From an uncultured Synechococcus sp. (GTDB lineage: Bacteria > Cyanobacteriota > Cyanobacteriia > Phormidesmidales > Phormidesmidaceae): DNA of 37,068 nucleotides. Positions 1 through 7,622 of the stretch are shown here, piece after piece. Every line of letters starts with the position of its first letter. Positions within the stretch are counted from its first letter, which is position 1. The translations under genes and the position numbers were made by a program. Below the pieces are notes generated by a model. That model worked only from the letters and a program-made list of their open reading frames with translations. It was not told the origin of the DNA and did not search any database. Location of the stretch: NCBI GenBank assembly GCA_937911865.1, contig CALDSK010000316.1:1-37068 (forward strand), read 5' to 3'.

Positions 1-1
1 T

Positions 2-796
2 GCTCATCCGGTCGATCTTGCCGCTGGTGAGCAATGGCATCTGTGGCAGCAGCAGTGTTTTGATCGTAAGCAAATTCAGCCTTTCAAACAGATTTTTAGA
101 GAGCTGTATGTTCCTACCGCGAGCGAACAGCAGGGTCAGGAGGGCGGCTCTGTGCGCTACGCCGGGCAGCAGGTGAACCCTCGTCAGGCTGTTGCTTTGC
201 TGAACCAGCGCAACTGGGTGTCGCATCCAGAAGAAGGCATCCGCCGGACTTTTCACGATGAGAACTTGCTGGTTTGGGTCGAGTTTGAAGAAGGCTGGTA
301 CACGCCTACGGAGGTAGAAGGGTTTACGCTCGATCAGGTTTGTTTTGCTGACCGATTGACCTACAAGCGCGTGAAAATTTCGCAGGTGCCGCCTCGCGTT
401 TTTAGTGAGGTTATGCGTGATTTGGATCTGGTGGTGAGCGTGGCGCATCAGGGCGGCGTGGACCCAGAGGCGAGCGCTTCGACGATAGAAATGAGAGCGG
501 CCCTGTTGCAAGAAACCATTCGGCTACTGAAGATTGAGAACGTGCGGCTGCAAGAACCCTACGCCTTGATTGAAGGGCAGCTAGGCAGCTATACCTTGCA
601 TCTGGGCAGTGCAACGGTTCATCGTCAGCCGGGCGGTGCGCTGTGCATTGTGCCCGTTCATGCGCAGCATCGGGGTAGATTGTTCTTACCCTTTGCTGAC
701 GACGACCCGAAGACGGCAGAAGTGATTTCGAAGGCGCTGCTGTTAGCGCAGGATCATAAGATCCAAGACCCGACGATTTTGGAACAGTTAAGGTAA
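2..796 (+). CDS. DUF4132 domain protein, C-terminal part (5' end outside window)
   Basis: The reading frame is open from base 2 to a TAA at 794-796, so this is the last 264 codons of a longer gene. The visible part begins with a WxxWQ...QPFKQIFRELY block and continues with RYAGQQVNPRQAVALL, which is typical of the C-terminal region of DUF4132 proteins, often found with WGR domains. A GTG at 152 could look like a start but lies inside the conserved region and has no obvious ribosome binding site, so it is not used here. The molecular function of the family is not known to me; links to DNA damage or ADP-ribosylation contexts come only from WGR partners. It converges on the photolyase gene, with 58 bp between the two stops, and a 14-bp tandem repeat lies in the gap. 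Confidence 0.75.
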   Translation, partial: AHPVDLAAGEQWHLWQQQCFDRKQIQPFKQIFRELYVPTASEQQGQEGGSVRYAGQQVNPRQAVALLNQRNWVSHPEEGIRRTFHDENLLVWVEFEEGWYTPTEVEGFTLDQVCFADRLTYKRVKISQVPPRVFSEVMRDLDLVVSVAHQGGVDPEASASTIEMRAALLQETIRLLKIENVRLQEPYALIEGQLGSYTLHLGSATVHRQPGGALCIVPVHAQHRGRLFLPFADDDPKTAEVISKALLLAQDHKIQDPTILEQLR

Positions 797-819
797 ACCG
801 TGACTGTGTTCTCTGTTTC

Positions 820-861
820 TGAGTCTTTACTGCTGAATTTTTATTTCTGAATCTTTATTTC
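820..861. repeat. 14-bp tandem repeat, 3 units
   Basis: Units at 820-833, 834-847 and 848-861 follow the pattern TGAATCTTTATTTC with a few changes. The last unit runs into the final codons of the minus-strand photolyase gene, so the duplication reached its C-terminal coding end. It lies between two converging genes. Confidence 0.7.
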
Positions 862-2291
862 TGCGCCTTATATCGCTCCTTGAAAATTGCCTGTTGTTCT
901 TTATGATCAACAATCTTCTTCGGGTAGTCCGTGCCTTCTAGAACTTTCTCTGGAATGTCTCCGCTGATCAACACGCCTGTATCCAGATGCCGAATCTCGG
1001 GCAGCCATTCGCGAATATATTCTGCCTCTGGATCGTACTTTTTGGCCTGGCTAGCCGGGTTAAAAATGCGTAGCGGCTTTGGGTCCATACCGCTAGACGC
1101 GCTCCACTGCCAGCCACCGTTGTTAGAAGACAAATCACCATCAAACAGATTTTGCATAAAATACTTTTCTCCCCAGCGCCAGTCAATAATCAAATCTTTG
1201 GTAAGGAAGCTGGCGACAATCATTCGGCAGCGGTTGTGCATCCATCCGGTTTGGTTTAGCTGTCGCATGGCGGCGTCCACAATCGGGTAGCCGGTTCTGC
1301 CTTCGCACCAGGCCTGAAACAGCGTTTTATCATTGTCCCAGGGGAAATCTTTTAGCGGTTCGCGGTAGGGCCCTTTTGCTAGCTCTGGAAAGGTGTACAT
1401 TACCGCCTGGTAAAACTCTCTCCAAGCGATCTCTTTTTGCCAGGTGCGAATGTTTTCGCGGGTTTCGTCGCTGCGAGCGCGGCTGTAGGCGCTGTCTGCG
1501 GCTTCCCACACGGTGCGAATGCCAATGGTGCCAAACTTTAGAGCCGCGCTGAGTAGGGATGTGCCAGGGTTTGCGGGGTAGTTTCGCTGCTGGTCGTATT
1601 CAGCGATCGCACGTTCGTCATCACAAAACGTCTCTAGCTGTGCCAGCGCCGCTTTCTCTCCGGGGTCCAACAGAAGGCCGTTTTCCCATTCGTAGCCCAA
1701 TTCTTTGGCTGAGGGCAGGTCAATATTGCCTGCATCATTGGCCAGTGCTTTTTCGTGAGGGCTCAGTCCAGTGGTCTCTGCGAGGGCTTCAACCGGTGCC
1801 TGCTTACTTTGTTGAATCCATTTGCGCCAGAAGGGCGTATACACTTTGTACGGGTCGCCTGCGCCAGTTTTGAGCGCGTCGGGCGCGTGCATTAGCTGGT
1901 CCCAATATTGGGTAGAGCGTTCGATGTCTTTTGCTTTGAGGGCTTCGGCGACTTGGGTATCGCGATCGCGTGAATAAGGCTCCACGTCCCGATTCCAATA
2001 AACCGCTTTGGCGTCTAGCGCAACGGCAAGTTTTGGAATGGCCTTAGCCGGTTCGCCCTGTAAAATTAGCAGTTCGCTCCCGGCGGCTTTGTAGCTTTCT
2101 TGCAGTTCGGCCAGGGAGCCAATCATGTAAGCGACGCGGGCGGGGGCGATGTCGTCACCGTCCAGGATGCCAGGGTCCAGGCAAAAGACGCCGATGACCT
2201 TTGGGGTGCGCTGCCGGGCGGCGGCAAGGCCGAGGTTATCGCGAATCCGCAAATCTCGACGGTGCCAAAAGAGTACTAAGTCGTCCGCCAT
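855..2291 (-). CDS. phr: Deoxyribodipyrimidine photolyase, class I type
   Basis: This 478-residue protein has the length and layout of microbial class I CPD photolyases, which use blue light and reduced FAD to split cyclobutane pyrimidine dimers. It starts LFWHRRDLRIRDN, typical of the N-terminal Rossmann-like antenna domain. The C-terminal FAD domain carries TGYPIVDAAMRQL, GWMHNRCRM and, at about residues 384-396, DGDLSSNNGGWQW, the segment that places Asp and Asn near the flavin. Similarity to Synechococcus photolyase suggests an 8-HDF antenna, but the pigment cannot be proved from sequence. The ATG at 2289-2291 fits the family N-terminus. It is transcribed alone, convergent with the DUF4132 gene and divergent from the MntA-like gene. 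Two more photolyase/cryptochrome genes lie at 30.5-33.5 kb. Confidence 0.95.
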   Translation of the reverse strand: MADDLVLFWHRRDLRIRDNLGLAAARQRTPKVIGVFCLDPGILDGDDIAPARVAYMIGSLAELQESYKAAGSELLILQGEPAKAIPKLAVALDAKAVYWNRDVEPYSRDRDTQVAEALKAKDIERSTQYWDQLMHAPDALKTGAGDPYKVYTPFWRKWIQQSKQAPVEALAETTGLSPHEKALANDAGNIDLPSAKELGYEWENGLLLDPGEKAALAQLETFCDDERAIAEYDQQRNYPANPGTSLLSAALKFGTIGIRTVWEAADSAYSRARSDETRENIRTWQKEIAWREFYQAVMYTFPELAKGPYREPLKDFPWDNDKTLFQAWCEGRTGYPIVDAAMRQLNQTGWMHNRCRMIVASFLTKDLIIDWRWGEKYFMQNLFDGDLSSNNGGWQWSASSGMDPKPLRIFNPASQAKKYDPEAEYIREWLPEIRHLDTGVLISGDIPEKVLEGTDYPKKIVDHKEQQAIFKERYKAQK

Positions 2292-2428
2292 TGCCTAACC
2301 TGCCTGCTCACAAAAGATGATCGGGCCTTAGTATAGCGAGTTAGTGCGGTTGGTATAAAGGTTATTGGGTGGATGAGTCGCTGTGTGCGTAATGCGTCAA
2401 TATAGAGATAGACGATGTGGGCAACGTC

Positions 2429-2785
2429 ATGCAGCTCAAAAATATTGAATTGCCGATGGCTGAAATAGAGCGGTTTTGTCAAAAGTGGAAGTTGACAGAG
2501 CTGGCGCTGTTTGGCTCTGTGCTGCGTGATGATTTTCGCGCTGACAGTAGTGATATTGATGTGATGATTCAGTTTCATCCAGATGCCTATGCCGCTTTTA
2601 AGGGATTTGATTATTTTGGCGCGCTAGATCAAATGGAAGAGGAGCTGAAATTGCTTTTTGCCAGAGATGTAGACGTTATCGTACGCTCTAATATTGAAAA
2701 AAGCCCAAACTATCTCCGCCGCCACGAAATTTTGTCCACTGCTCAGATAGTCTATGATTCCTCGCGACCTTCACGTTCTGCTTGA
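2429..2785 (+). CDS. mntA: MntA-type nucleotidyltransferase antitoxin
   Basis: This small (118 aa) minimal nucleotidyltransferase shows the family signature: GSVLRDDF followed by SSDIDVMI, i.e. the GSxxR...DxD motif that binds nucleotide and metal. In characterised MntA/HepT pairs the enzyme AMPylates the HEPN toxin on a tyrosine and silences it. The ATG at 2429 is preferred; an in-frame GTG at 2417 is possible, and neither has a strong ribosome binding site. The stop codon (TGA, 2783-2785) lies 32 bp inside the next gene, so the two are translationally coupled, the usual arrangement for this toxin-antitoxin type. The pair is cut off from its neighbours on both sides and may be mobile. Confidence 0.88.
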   Translation: MQLKNIELPMAEIERFCQKWKLTELALFGSVLRDDFRADSSDIDVMIQFHPDAYAAFKGFDYFGALDQMEEELKLLFARDVDVIVRSNIEKSPNYLRRHEILSTAQIVYDSSRPSRSA

Positions 2786-3116
2786 TATTGTCCGCTCAGC
2801 AGAGCTGATCATTCAGTACACCAGTGGCATTTCAGGAGAAGACTTCGCTACAGATGAGCAGCTTCAAGATGCTGTGATTAGAAGGTTGTCAGTAATAGGA
2901 GAAGCCGCAGGACGCGTTTCCGCAGCGGGACGCGAGGAGCTGTCTACTGTTGATTGGTCAAAAATTAGAGGGTTACGAAATCGTCTTGTTCATGAATATG
3001 ACAACATCAGTCTTCCGATAGTTTGGGCTATCTCCCAGACAGAGATGTCAGATTTGGTTTCAAAGATAAAGCCTTTGTTGCCAGCGGAAGATCAGCTGTC
3101 TATTTTGGAAGAATAG
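2754..3116 (+). CDS. hepT: HepT-type HEPN ribonuclease toxin (DUF86)
   Basis: A 120-residue helical HEPN protein of the DUF86 family. The catalytic and regulatory motif RNRLVHEY is present and matches Rx4HxY exactly: the Arg and His act in RNA cleavage and the Tyr is the residue AMPylated by MntA in studied systems. It starts with ATG at 2754 within the end of the nucleotidyltransferase gene. By analogy it is an RNase toxin, probably acting on tRNA or mRNA and possibly linked to stress or phage defence; the target here is unknown. All active-site residues look intact, so the pair is probably functional. Confidence 0.9.
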   Translation: MIPRDLHVLLDIVRSAELIIQYTSGISGEDFATDEQLQDAVIRRLSVIGEAAGRVSAAGREELSTVDWSKIRGLRNRLVHEYDNISLPIVWAISQTEMSDLVSKIKPLLPAEDQLSILEE

Positions 3117-3142
3117 ACAGCTGATTTTGATTGTTTTTTGGT

Positions 3143-3529
3143 TTACAACATGGGGCAGTGTTTTTTTACTTCTTGCGGATCGGTGTAGTCGTAAAAGGTT
3201 CGTAAGTCTAGTCTGAGTACCCAAAGTACCGCAATGGTGGCGATCGCAGGTGTAATCATTGGCAGTGCAACAATATCCAGTAAATACACAATTAGCTTTG
3301 TGAGCAGTGCTGCCTTGCCGGAGTTTTTGTTGTATCCTTCAACTTTTGCCTGGAAGCCATCGTTACCGCAGGTTTCTTTCTGAAGATTACGTAAGAAAAC
3401 GGTGCGCAGTTTTTCACGTGCGGGCCCGTATAGGGCGGTGCCTGCTTCGGCGGCGACTAGCTCAGCTAGGCTATTTTCTAGCTCGCAATGGCAGTAGATA
3501 GGCTGGATTACTGCTATTTGGAGACTCAA
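3143..3529 (-). CDS. Small membrane protein of unknown function
   Basis: A 128-residue ORF with a plausible protein composition. Residues about 20-75 are polar and helical, followed by one or two hydrophobic segments (LIVYLLDIVALP and TPAIATIAVLWVL) and a short charged tail. I do not recognise the family. The listed start is TTG without a visible ribosome binding site, so the N-terminus is uncertain. The first 14 codons overlap a TPR-like ORF on the other strand, suggesting that one of the two was brought here or truncated by a rearrangement. It ends 26 bp from the HepT stop, convergent with it. Confidence 0.5.
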   Translation of the reverse strand: MSLQIAVIQPIYCHCELENSLAELVAAEAGTALYGPAREKLRTVFLRNLQKETCGNDGFQAKVEGYNKNSGKAALLTKLIVYLLDIVALPMITPAIATIAVLWVLRLDLRTFYDYTDPQEVKKHCPML

Positions 3530-3886
3530 GACTACAAAAAAGCTAGAAAAGCGTATGAGTGCAGTCTAAAAGTTAAAATCCAACTTCTGGAGACTTCTGA
3601 GGTGCAAAAATGCTCAACTTTAGCGAGCACGTACCACCAGTTGGGAAGAGTGTCAGAGGAATTGCGAGAGTATGAGGAGGCGCGATCGCACTACCAGCAG
3701 GCACTAAAAACATTTGTCGAATTTAACGACAATCACAATGATTCGATTGCTTTGAAAAGCTTCAACAGACTTCACCAAACCACCAAAGACGATAGTCTCT
3801 TAGCAGACGTTGCTAAGTGCATAAACTCAACTGTTGAAGAAGTCGTTGAACTGTTCGATAAAGTAAATAGCAACAATGATACATGA
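3488..3886 (+). pseudogene. TPR protein C-terminal fragment (probable relic)
   Basis: The 132 residues contain one and a half to two tetratricopeptide repeats: STYHQLGRVSEELREYEEA followed by RSHYQQALKTF matches the TPR pattern. The remainder (LADVAKCINSTVEEVVELF) looks like the C-terminal end of the large NB-ARC/TPR proteins common in filamentous cyanobacteria. No NB-ARC or upstream TPR units exist; the frame is closed by a TAG three codons before the ATG, and the upstream DNA encodes another gene on the opposite strand. It is most simply the 3' remnant of a larger gene. A short functional TPR protein cannot be excluded. Confidence 0.55.
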
Positions 3887-3997
3887 GCAATCTGCTATGG
3901 CTTCTTTATCTCCAAAAGAGACTTTTTCGCCACAGTCAGAAATCGCTCTCTATTCTTCGGAACGCATTCAGTTAATAACGAATTTTGTTCCCATTGG

Positions 3998-4123
3998 GTC
4001 ATCACTTCTTCCTCAGCGGTCGGCAACCAATCATATATGGTCGGGAGTTGTTCCTAAGTGGTCGGCAGTCATTCCGCAATAGTCGGCAACCGTTCCTCGG
4101 CAGTCGGCATCAACTCCTCTTTA
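3998..4123. repeat. 21-bp degenerate tandem repeat, 6 units
   Basis: Units of exactly 21 bp begin at 3998, 4019, 4040, 4061, 4082 and 4103, nearly all starting GTCGGCA or a variant, with a weaker seventh unit at 3977-3997. The period is a multiple of three, so the array reads as a seven-residue repeat (like VVPKWSA, VIPQ-stop-SA, TVPRQSA), but the frame is broken by a TAG at 4081-4083. Units differ from one another, so the array is old or was diverging under little selection. Confidence 0.85.
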
Positions 4124-4418
4124 TATCGCTATCATTCCAGGCTGCCCGTACTTGACTCATCGTCAGAATCAGCCTAGTTTTTTATCTAGGGCTGTGATGC
4201 CAATCACGCCTGTTCTTCAGAACTCAATTGACTTAAGCGCTATCGGCAGGTGTTCGAGCACCTACCGACAGCTAGGCTCACAAACTGTACGTGGCAGTCT
4301 GTGGCTTAAGGGCACTGTACCTTAGCCACCCCGATTCGCACCACATTTTGCGGAGTGGCTTCGGTCGTTGGGTTCTGGTTTCCTAACCCACTCGTCTTAC
4401 TTCGGAGACCAGACACTC
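4083..4418 (+). promoter_or_regulatory. Hairpin-rich leader upstream of the 84-aa protein gene
   Basis: This 336-bp stretch holds the end of the 21-bp array and then at least four inverted repeats in a row: AGCCTAG/CTAGGGCT (4171-4193), a 12-pair imperfect hairpin at 4239-4272 with an AGGTG/CACCT core, GTGGCTTAAGG/CCTTAGCCAC (4301-4329), and two overlapping, mutually exclusive pairings just before the gene (4353-4358 with 4388-4393; 4369-4374 with 4385-4390). Such clustering suggests a structured 5' leader RNA. No known riboswitch class was recognised. Confidence 0.4.
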
Positions 4419-4673
4419 ATGTTTATCCCTTCCATCCAGGGCGCTGCGGCGTCCACAGCTAACGCTGCGCCCGTAACTCTACCGGACAGCACCACACCCA
4501 TCCCTCCCGAGCAGGTCCGCCACCTGCTATTTGGCACCCCCAGCGCCATCAAAAGCAGCATCCAGCACCTGCACAAGCTCGGCTACGCCGAACCCAACGA
4601 CTGGAGCCGACCCCTCTCCACCGGGCGACCCAATGAAGTCATGGCAATCTTAACCAAGCGCGTAGGCCCCTAA
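4419..4673 (+). CDS. Conserved small cyanobacterial protein
   Basis: This 84-residue protein contains LLFGTPSAIKSSIQHLHKLG followed by YAEPNDWSRPLSTGRPNEVM, a block I recognise from many small uncharacterised cyanobacterial proteins. The function is not known to me. The ATG at 4419 is chosen because a GGAG lies about 12 nt upstream and because the conserved part follows; a longer frame opens at a TTG at 4368 but that segment is part of the hairpin-rich leader. A terminator-like hairpin follows at 4710-4734, so it is likely a single-gene transcript. Confidence 0.7.
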   Translation: MFIPSIQGAAASTANAAPVTLPDSTTPIPPEQVRHLLFGTPSAIKSSIQHLHKLGYAEPNDWSRPLSTGRPNEVMAILTKRVGP

Positions 4674-4687
4674 CCATAGGCACCTAA

Positions 4688-4719
4688 CCAAGAAAGGGCC
4701 TTACCAAGAAAGGGCCTTA
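4688..4719. repeat. Perfect 16-bp tandem duplication
   Basis: CCAAGAAAGGGCCTTA occurs at 4688-4703 and again, without change, at 4704-4719. The second copy supplies the left arm of the following terminator hairpin. Confidence 0.9.
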
Positions 4720-4734
4720 TTTCTTAAGGCCCTT
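4710..4734 (+). terminator. Terminator-like hairpin
   Basis: AAGGGCCTTA (4710-4719) pairs perfectly with TAAGGCCCTT (4725-4734) across a 5-nt loop, 37 bp after the stop of the 84-aa protein gene. The tail is only weakly T-rich. Confidence 0.6.
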
Positions 4735-5030
4735 ATTCACTTCCCTACAGGCAAGCATCAGCGGTGTTCCCTGCGAAAAGAGATTACAGAAGATAGATAG
4801 AGACTGCCGCCAGCCCGCTTCGATGAATCTTCTTGAAAACTTGCAAACAACCTCAGCGTTGCGACGCTTGCATAATATTGGCGCAAGATATGAATGACAG
4901 CACTTTTTAGGCTTTACACTACTTACGATACTTTTTTAGTACTTTGAGAAAGTATCGTAAATAGTTTGTCAGGCTTAGCAGAAAACTCAGCACTAAGACT
5001 GATAGGTCAATACAGTCTACGAGTGTCACT
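4735..5030 (+). promoter_or_regulatory. Intergenic region with long inverted repeat before the AAA gene
   Basis: Between the terminator and the AAA ATPase gene there is no ORF. The notable element is a 12-bp perfect inverted repeat, TTACGATACTTT (4923-4934) and AAAGTATCGTAA (4949-4960), which extends with one mismatch to 17 bp (4918-4934 and 4949-4965). Its centre lies about 90 bp before the ATG at 5031, a position that fits an operator or an mRNA hairpin in the 5' leader. It is AT-rich and not followed by a T-run, so it does not look like a terminator. Confidence 0.55.
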
Positions 5031-6383
5031 ATGGTTGCCCAAAAACGACGCCGTAAGCGTGGCGTTATCCTCACCCAGTCTGGGCTAGAGCGTCTTCAAA
5101 CCGCTAAAACCAACACCGAATATACTCAAAACCAGGGCCAGCGCTACACCCTCGAAGGGCTGAGCGAACTCACCGGCATTGGGCTAGACACCTTATCAAA
5201 AGTCCTAAAGCGCGAAACCCGGGTCGATAAGCAAACCCTCAAGTGCTGCTTCCAAGCATTTGGCACAGAGCTTACCCCCGCCGACTACTACAGACCAGAA
5301 GACGCAGCCAATAACGGCGCTGTCTCCCCCCTTTCATTCGCTGCCCAAGGACTGTCTTCATTTTCCCCCCCGCCACCCGGCGGACAGCTACAGCTAGAAA
5401 CGCCCATCTACATTCAACGCACCAAAGCTGAGGCAGACGGCTTCACCGCAATAGACCAGCCCGGCGCTCTGATTCGGCTGAGAGGGGCGCGCCAGACAGG
5501 CAAAACATCCCTCATGGCTCGAATCGCTCACCAGGCAGAAAAAAGGCAGTATAAACCCGTCTATATCAGCTTTCAGCTGGCCGACAAGCCGGTTCTGCAA
5601 GACCTTGACCAGCTGCTGCGATGGTTTTGTGTCAGCGTTGGCCTCGGTATGGACGTCCTCCCCAAACTGGAAACTTACTGGGAGCCCCTTTTCGGCAGTA
5701 AAGTCAGCTGCAAGCTTTATTTTGAGCAGTATTTGCTGACTATGAGCGATCGCCCCCTTGTCCTAATCCTCGACGATGTCGGTCGTCTCTTTCGCTATGG
5801 CGAGGTCGCAGACGAATTCTTTGGGCTACTGCGCACCTGGTACGAAGACGCAAAAACTAACGACATCTGGAAACGCGTCAGAATCGTACTCTCACAGTCT
5901 GCTGAATCTCACATCCCACTCAACATCAACAAATCACCGTTTAATGTGGGCCTGGCAGTTTCCCTGCCCCCCTTCACACCCGAGAATGTACAAACTCTTG
6001 CAAATGTGTACCAGATGGACTGGTCTCTATCAGCAGCGGCGGAGCTGTGTCATCTACTGAGCGGACAGCCCTATCTAACGCATCTTGCAATAGACCAAAT
6101 CTGGAGAGAAGAAGCGACGCTCTCAGAAGTCTTGACCGATCCGCTTGGCTGTCGTATCTTCTCGACATATCTTCAGCATCAGCGCTATCAAGTACAGCAG
6201 CAGCCCCAAATTTATACTGTTCTGTTACAGGTATTAGAAAACAACTTTTCCAAGCAGTCCTCACTTTCTAAGATGTACCAGCTACAAAGCATGGGTCTGA
6301 TTGTATTGGATGACAACAAACCTAAGTTAGCCTGCAAATTGTTTCAGCACTACTTTTCTCAAACGTTTTCTCAAACGCTGTAA
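5031..6383 (+). CDS. HTH-AAA (STAND-like) ATPase, AAA_35 type
   Basis: A 450-residue protein of a family abundant in multicellular cyanobacteria. Residues 38-75 (YTLEGLSELTGIGLDTLSKV) look like a DNA-binding helix-turn-helix; a Pro-rich linker follows at 110-117. The ATPase domain starts near residue 125 with Walker A GARQTGKTS (152-160) and Walker B LVLILDD (243-249). The protein ends after the ATPase and helical lid regions without the WD40, TPR or protease effector often attached in this class. It could be a regulator or the sensor part of a signalling or defence module. It is monocistronic and preceded by a long inverted repeat that may serve as its operator. Function is inferred from domains only. 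Confidence 0.8.
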   Translation: MVAQKRRRKRGVILTQSGLERLQTAKTNTEYTQNQGQRYTLEGLSELTGIGLDTLSKVLKRETRVDKQTLKCCFQAFGTELTPADYYRPEDAANNGAVSPLSFAAQGLSSFSPPPPGGQLQLETPIYIQRTKAEADGFTAIDQPGALIRLRGARQTGKTSLMARIAHQAEKRQYKPVYISFQLADKPVLQDLDQLLRWFCVSVGLGMDVLPKLETYWEPLFGSKVSCKLYFEQYLLTMSDRPLVLILDDVGRLFRYGEVADEFFGLLRTWYEDAKTNDIWKRVRIVLSQSAESHIPLNINKSPFNVGLAVSLPPFTPENVQTLANVYQMDWSLSAAAELCHLLSGQPYLTHLAIDQIWREEATLSEVLTDPLGCRIFSTYLQHQRYQVQQQPQIYTVLLQVLENNFSKQSSLSKMYQLQSMGLIVLDDNKPKLACKLFQHYFSQTFSQTL

Positions 6384-6773
6384 CGGTTCTCAAGCGCTGT
6401 AACGGTTTCCCAAACGTGCCAGGATTCTTTCAAATGCCTGCTTTCAGATGCTTGCTTACAGATACTTGCTTACAGATACTTGCTTTCAAATGCTTGGAGA
6501 GCAGCTTCTAATATCTAAGTTCGATCTAAGCTGATACCTCGCTATTTCGGGTTAAGGCATTCTTGATGTGGAATCTGTCAGAAGGTCCCTTGGAGGTGTG
6601 TATCTTGAAGTAGCTTTTTTGTAGTGAGGCCACACACTATAAACTATTCAAAGTCTTGTTCCTTCCGGGAGGGGAACTGAGGGGCGTGCCGCAGCAGTGC
6701 TGACAGAAGGATATGAAATTGCGCCTTCCTACAATAGCGTCAGCGGCCAACTCTTAATTCAGCCGCCTAACGA
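6384..6773. other. Intergenic region with repeats, no gene seen
   Basis: This 390-bp gap lies between converging genes. It opens with two near-copies of CTCAAGCGCTGTAACGGTT (about 6361-6407) that extend a repeated tract from the end of the ATPase gene, then holds the 14-bp array at 6425-6494. Further on GTTCC/GGAAC at about 6657-6676 can form a small hairpin. No ORF of note and no tRNA were seen. Confidence 0.6.
6425..6494. repeat. 14-bp tandem repeat, 5 units
   Basis: Units at 6425, 6439, 6453, 6467 and 6481 follow TGCTTACAGATACT or TGCTTTCAAATGCT. The third and fourth units are identical, so at least one duplication is recent. Confidence 0.9.
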
Positions 6774-7622
6774 TTAACCTCTAACTAACTGCTTAAGTGC
6801 AAGCCATACAAAGCGAGAGTTTGTCGTAAGATATCGCTTCCACAGGCGCTTGGGCTCTTGTAAAAATCGATACAGCCACTCCAAGCCAGACTGTCTAATC
6901 CACATCGGTGCCCATTTCTTCAGCCCAGCATAGACAGAAAATGCGCCGCCTACCCCAATCATGACCGCATTTACCTGATCTTTGTTTTTAGACATCCAAC
7001 GCTCTTGCTTAGGACAGCCTAAAGCGACAAAAACAATGCCCGCACCGCTTTCGTTAATGGCTTGAGCCACTTCTTGATCCTGCTCAGCAGTAAAGGTCTT
7101 GCAAAAAGGTAGCGTCTTCATGCCCGAGATTGTCAGTTTTGGAAATTGTGCAGTCAGCTTCTGACGCATAATGTCGAGCGTTGCCTGCTCAGCTCCAAAA
7201 AAGTACACGCCTACATTTTCAGCTTCAGCGCGATCGCACAGCGACAACAGAATATCCATTCCTGCAACTCGATCTTGAGCCTTGCCGGTCAGTAGTCGAA
7301 TCATCCAGACCAGCGGCATGCCATCGGGTGTCACTATATCAGCTCGCTTCAGAACTGTGGAGAAAGCCTCATCTTTAACACCTTCTACCAGCATGTGAGC
7401 ATTGGCTACCAAAACTGTTTTACTCAGCCGCTGCTTTGCCCAACCTAAAATAGTCGACATTTGACGATCAAAAGAAAGCGCTGTGACCGGAGCACCAATA
7501 ACATCAACGCGGGATTGAGTAGAGGTTTCGAGAGTTAAAAAACGTCCGCTCTTTTCCGGGTCGCTGTTTACTTGGACATCAGCACTTTTTAAGACTCCAA
7601 TTGACGTCGTAGCATCAAGCAT
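6774..7622 (-). CDS. WecG/TagA/CpsF family glycosyltransferase
   Basis: A 282-residue GT26-family enzyme. Members transfer N-acetylmannosamine(-uronic acid) or related sugars from UDP donors to lipid-linked acceptors in capsule, enterobacterial common antigen or teichoic acid synthesis. The family signatures are clear: TPDGMPLVWMIRLL, the VGVYFFGAEQ-type strand, and GIVFVALGCPKQERWM, with the Cys-Pro-Lys-Gln-Glu block near residue 200. The first ~40 residues are variable. The ATG at 7620-7622 is the first good start. It stands alone, with no other polysaccharide genes in the window, so its exact product (likely an exopolysaccharide or cell-wall glycan) is unknown. Confidence 0.92.
   Translation of the reverse strand: MLDATTSIGVLKSADVQVNSDPEKSGRFLTLETSTQSRVDVIGAPVTALSFDRQMSTILGWAKQRLSKTVLVANAHMLVEGVKDEAFSTVLKRADIVTPDGMPLVWMIRLLTGKAQDRVAGMDILLSLCDRAEAENVGVYFFGAEQATLDIMRQKLTAQFPKLTISGMKTLPFCKTFTAEQDQEVAQAINESGAGIVFVALGCPKQERWMSKNKDQVNAVMIGVGGAFSVYAGLKKWAPMWIRQSGLEWLYRFLQEPKRLWKRYLTTNSRFVWLALKQLVRG

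Noticed and set aside
152..154. GTG as the start of the first gene
   Set aside because: The frame is open to base 2 and the upstream residues fit the DUF4132 family, so the gene is truncated by the window.
3876..4082. 68-codon ORF overlapping the 21-bp array
   Set aside because: It is only the part of the repeat that happens to be open in one frame and ends at the TAG within the array.
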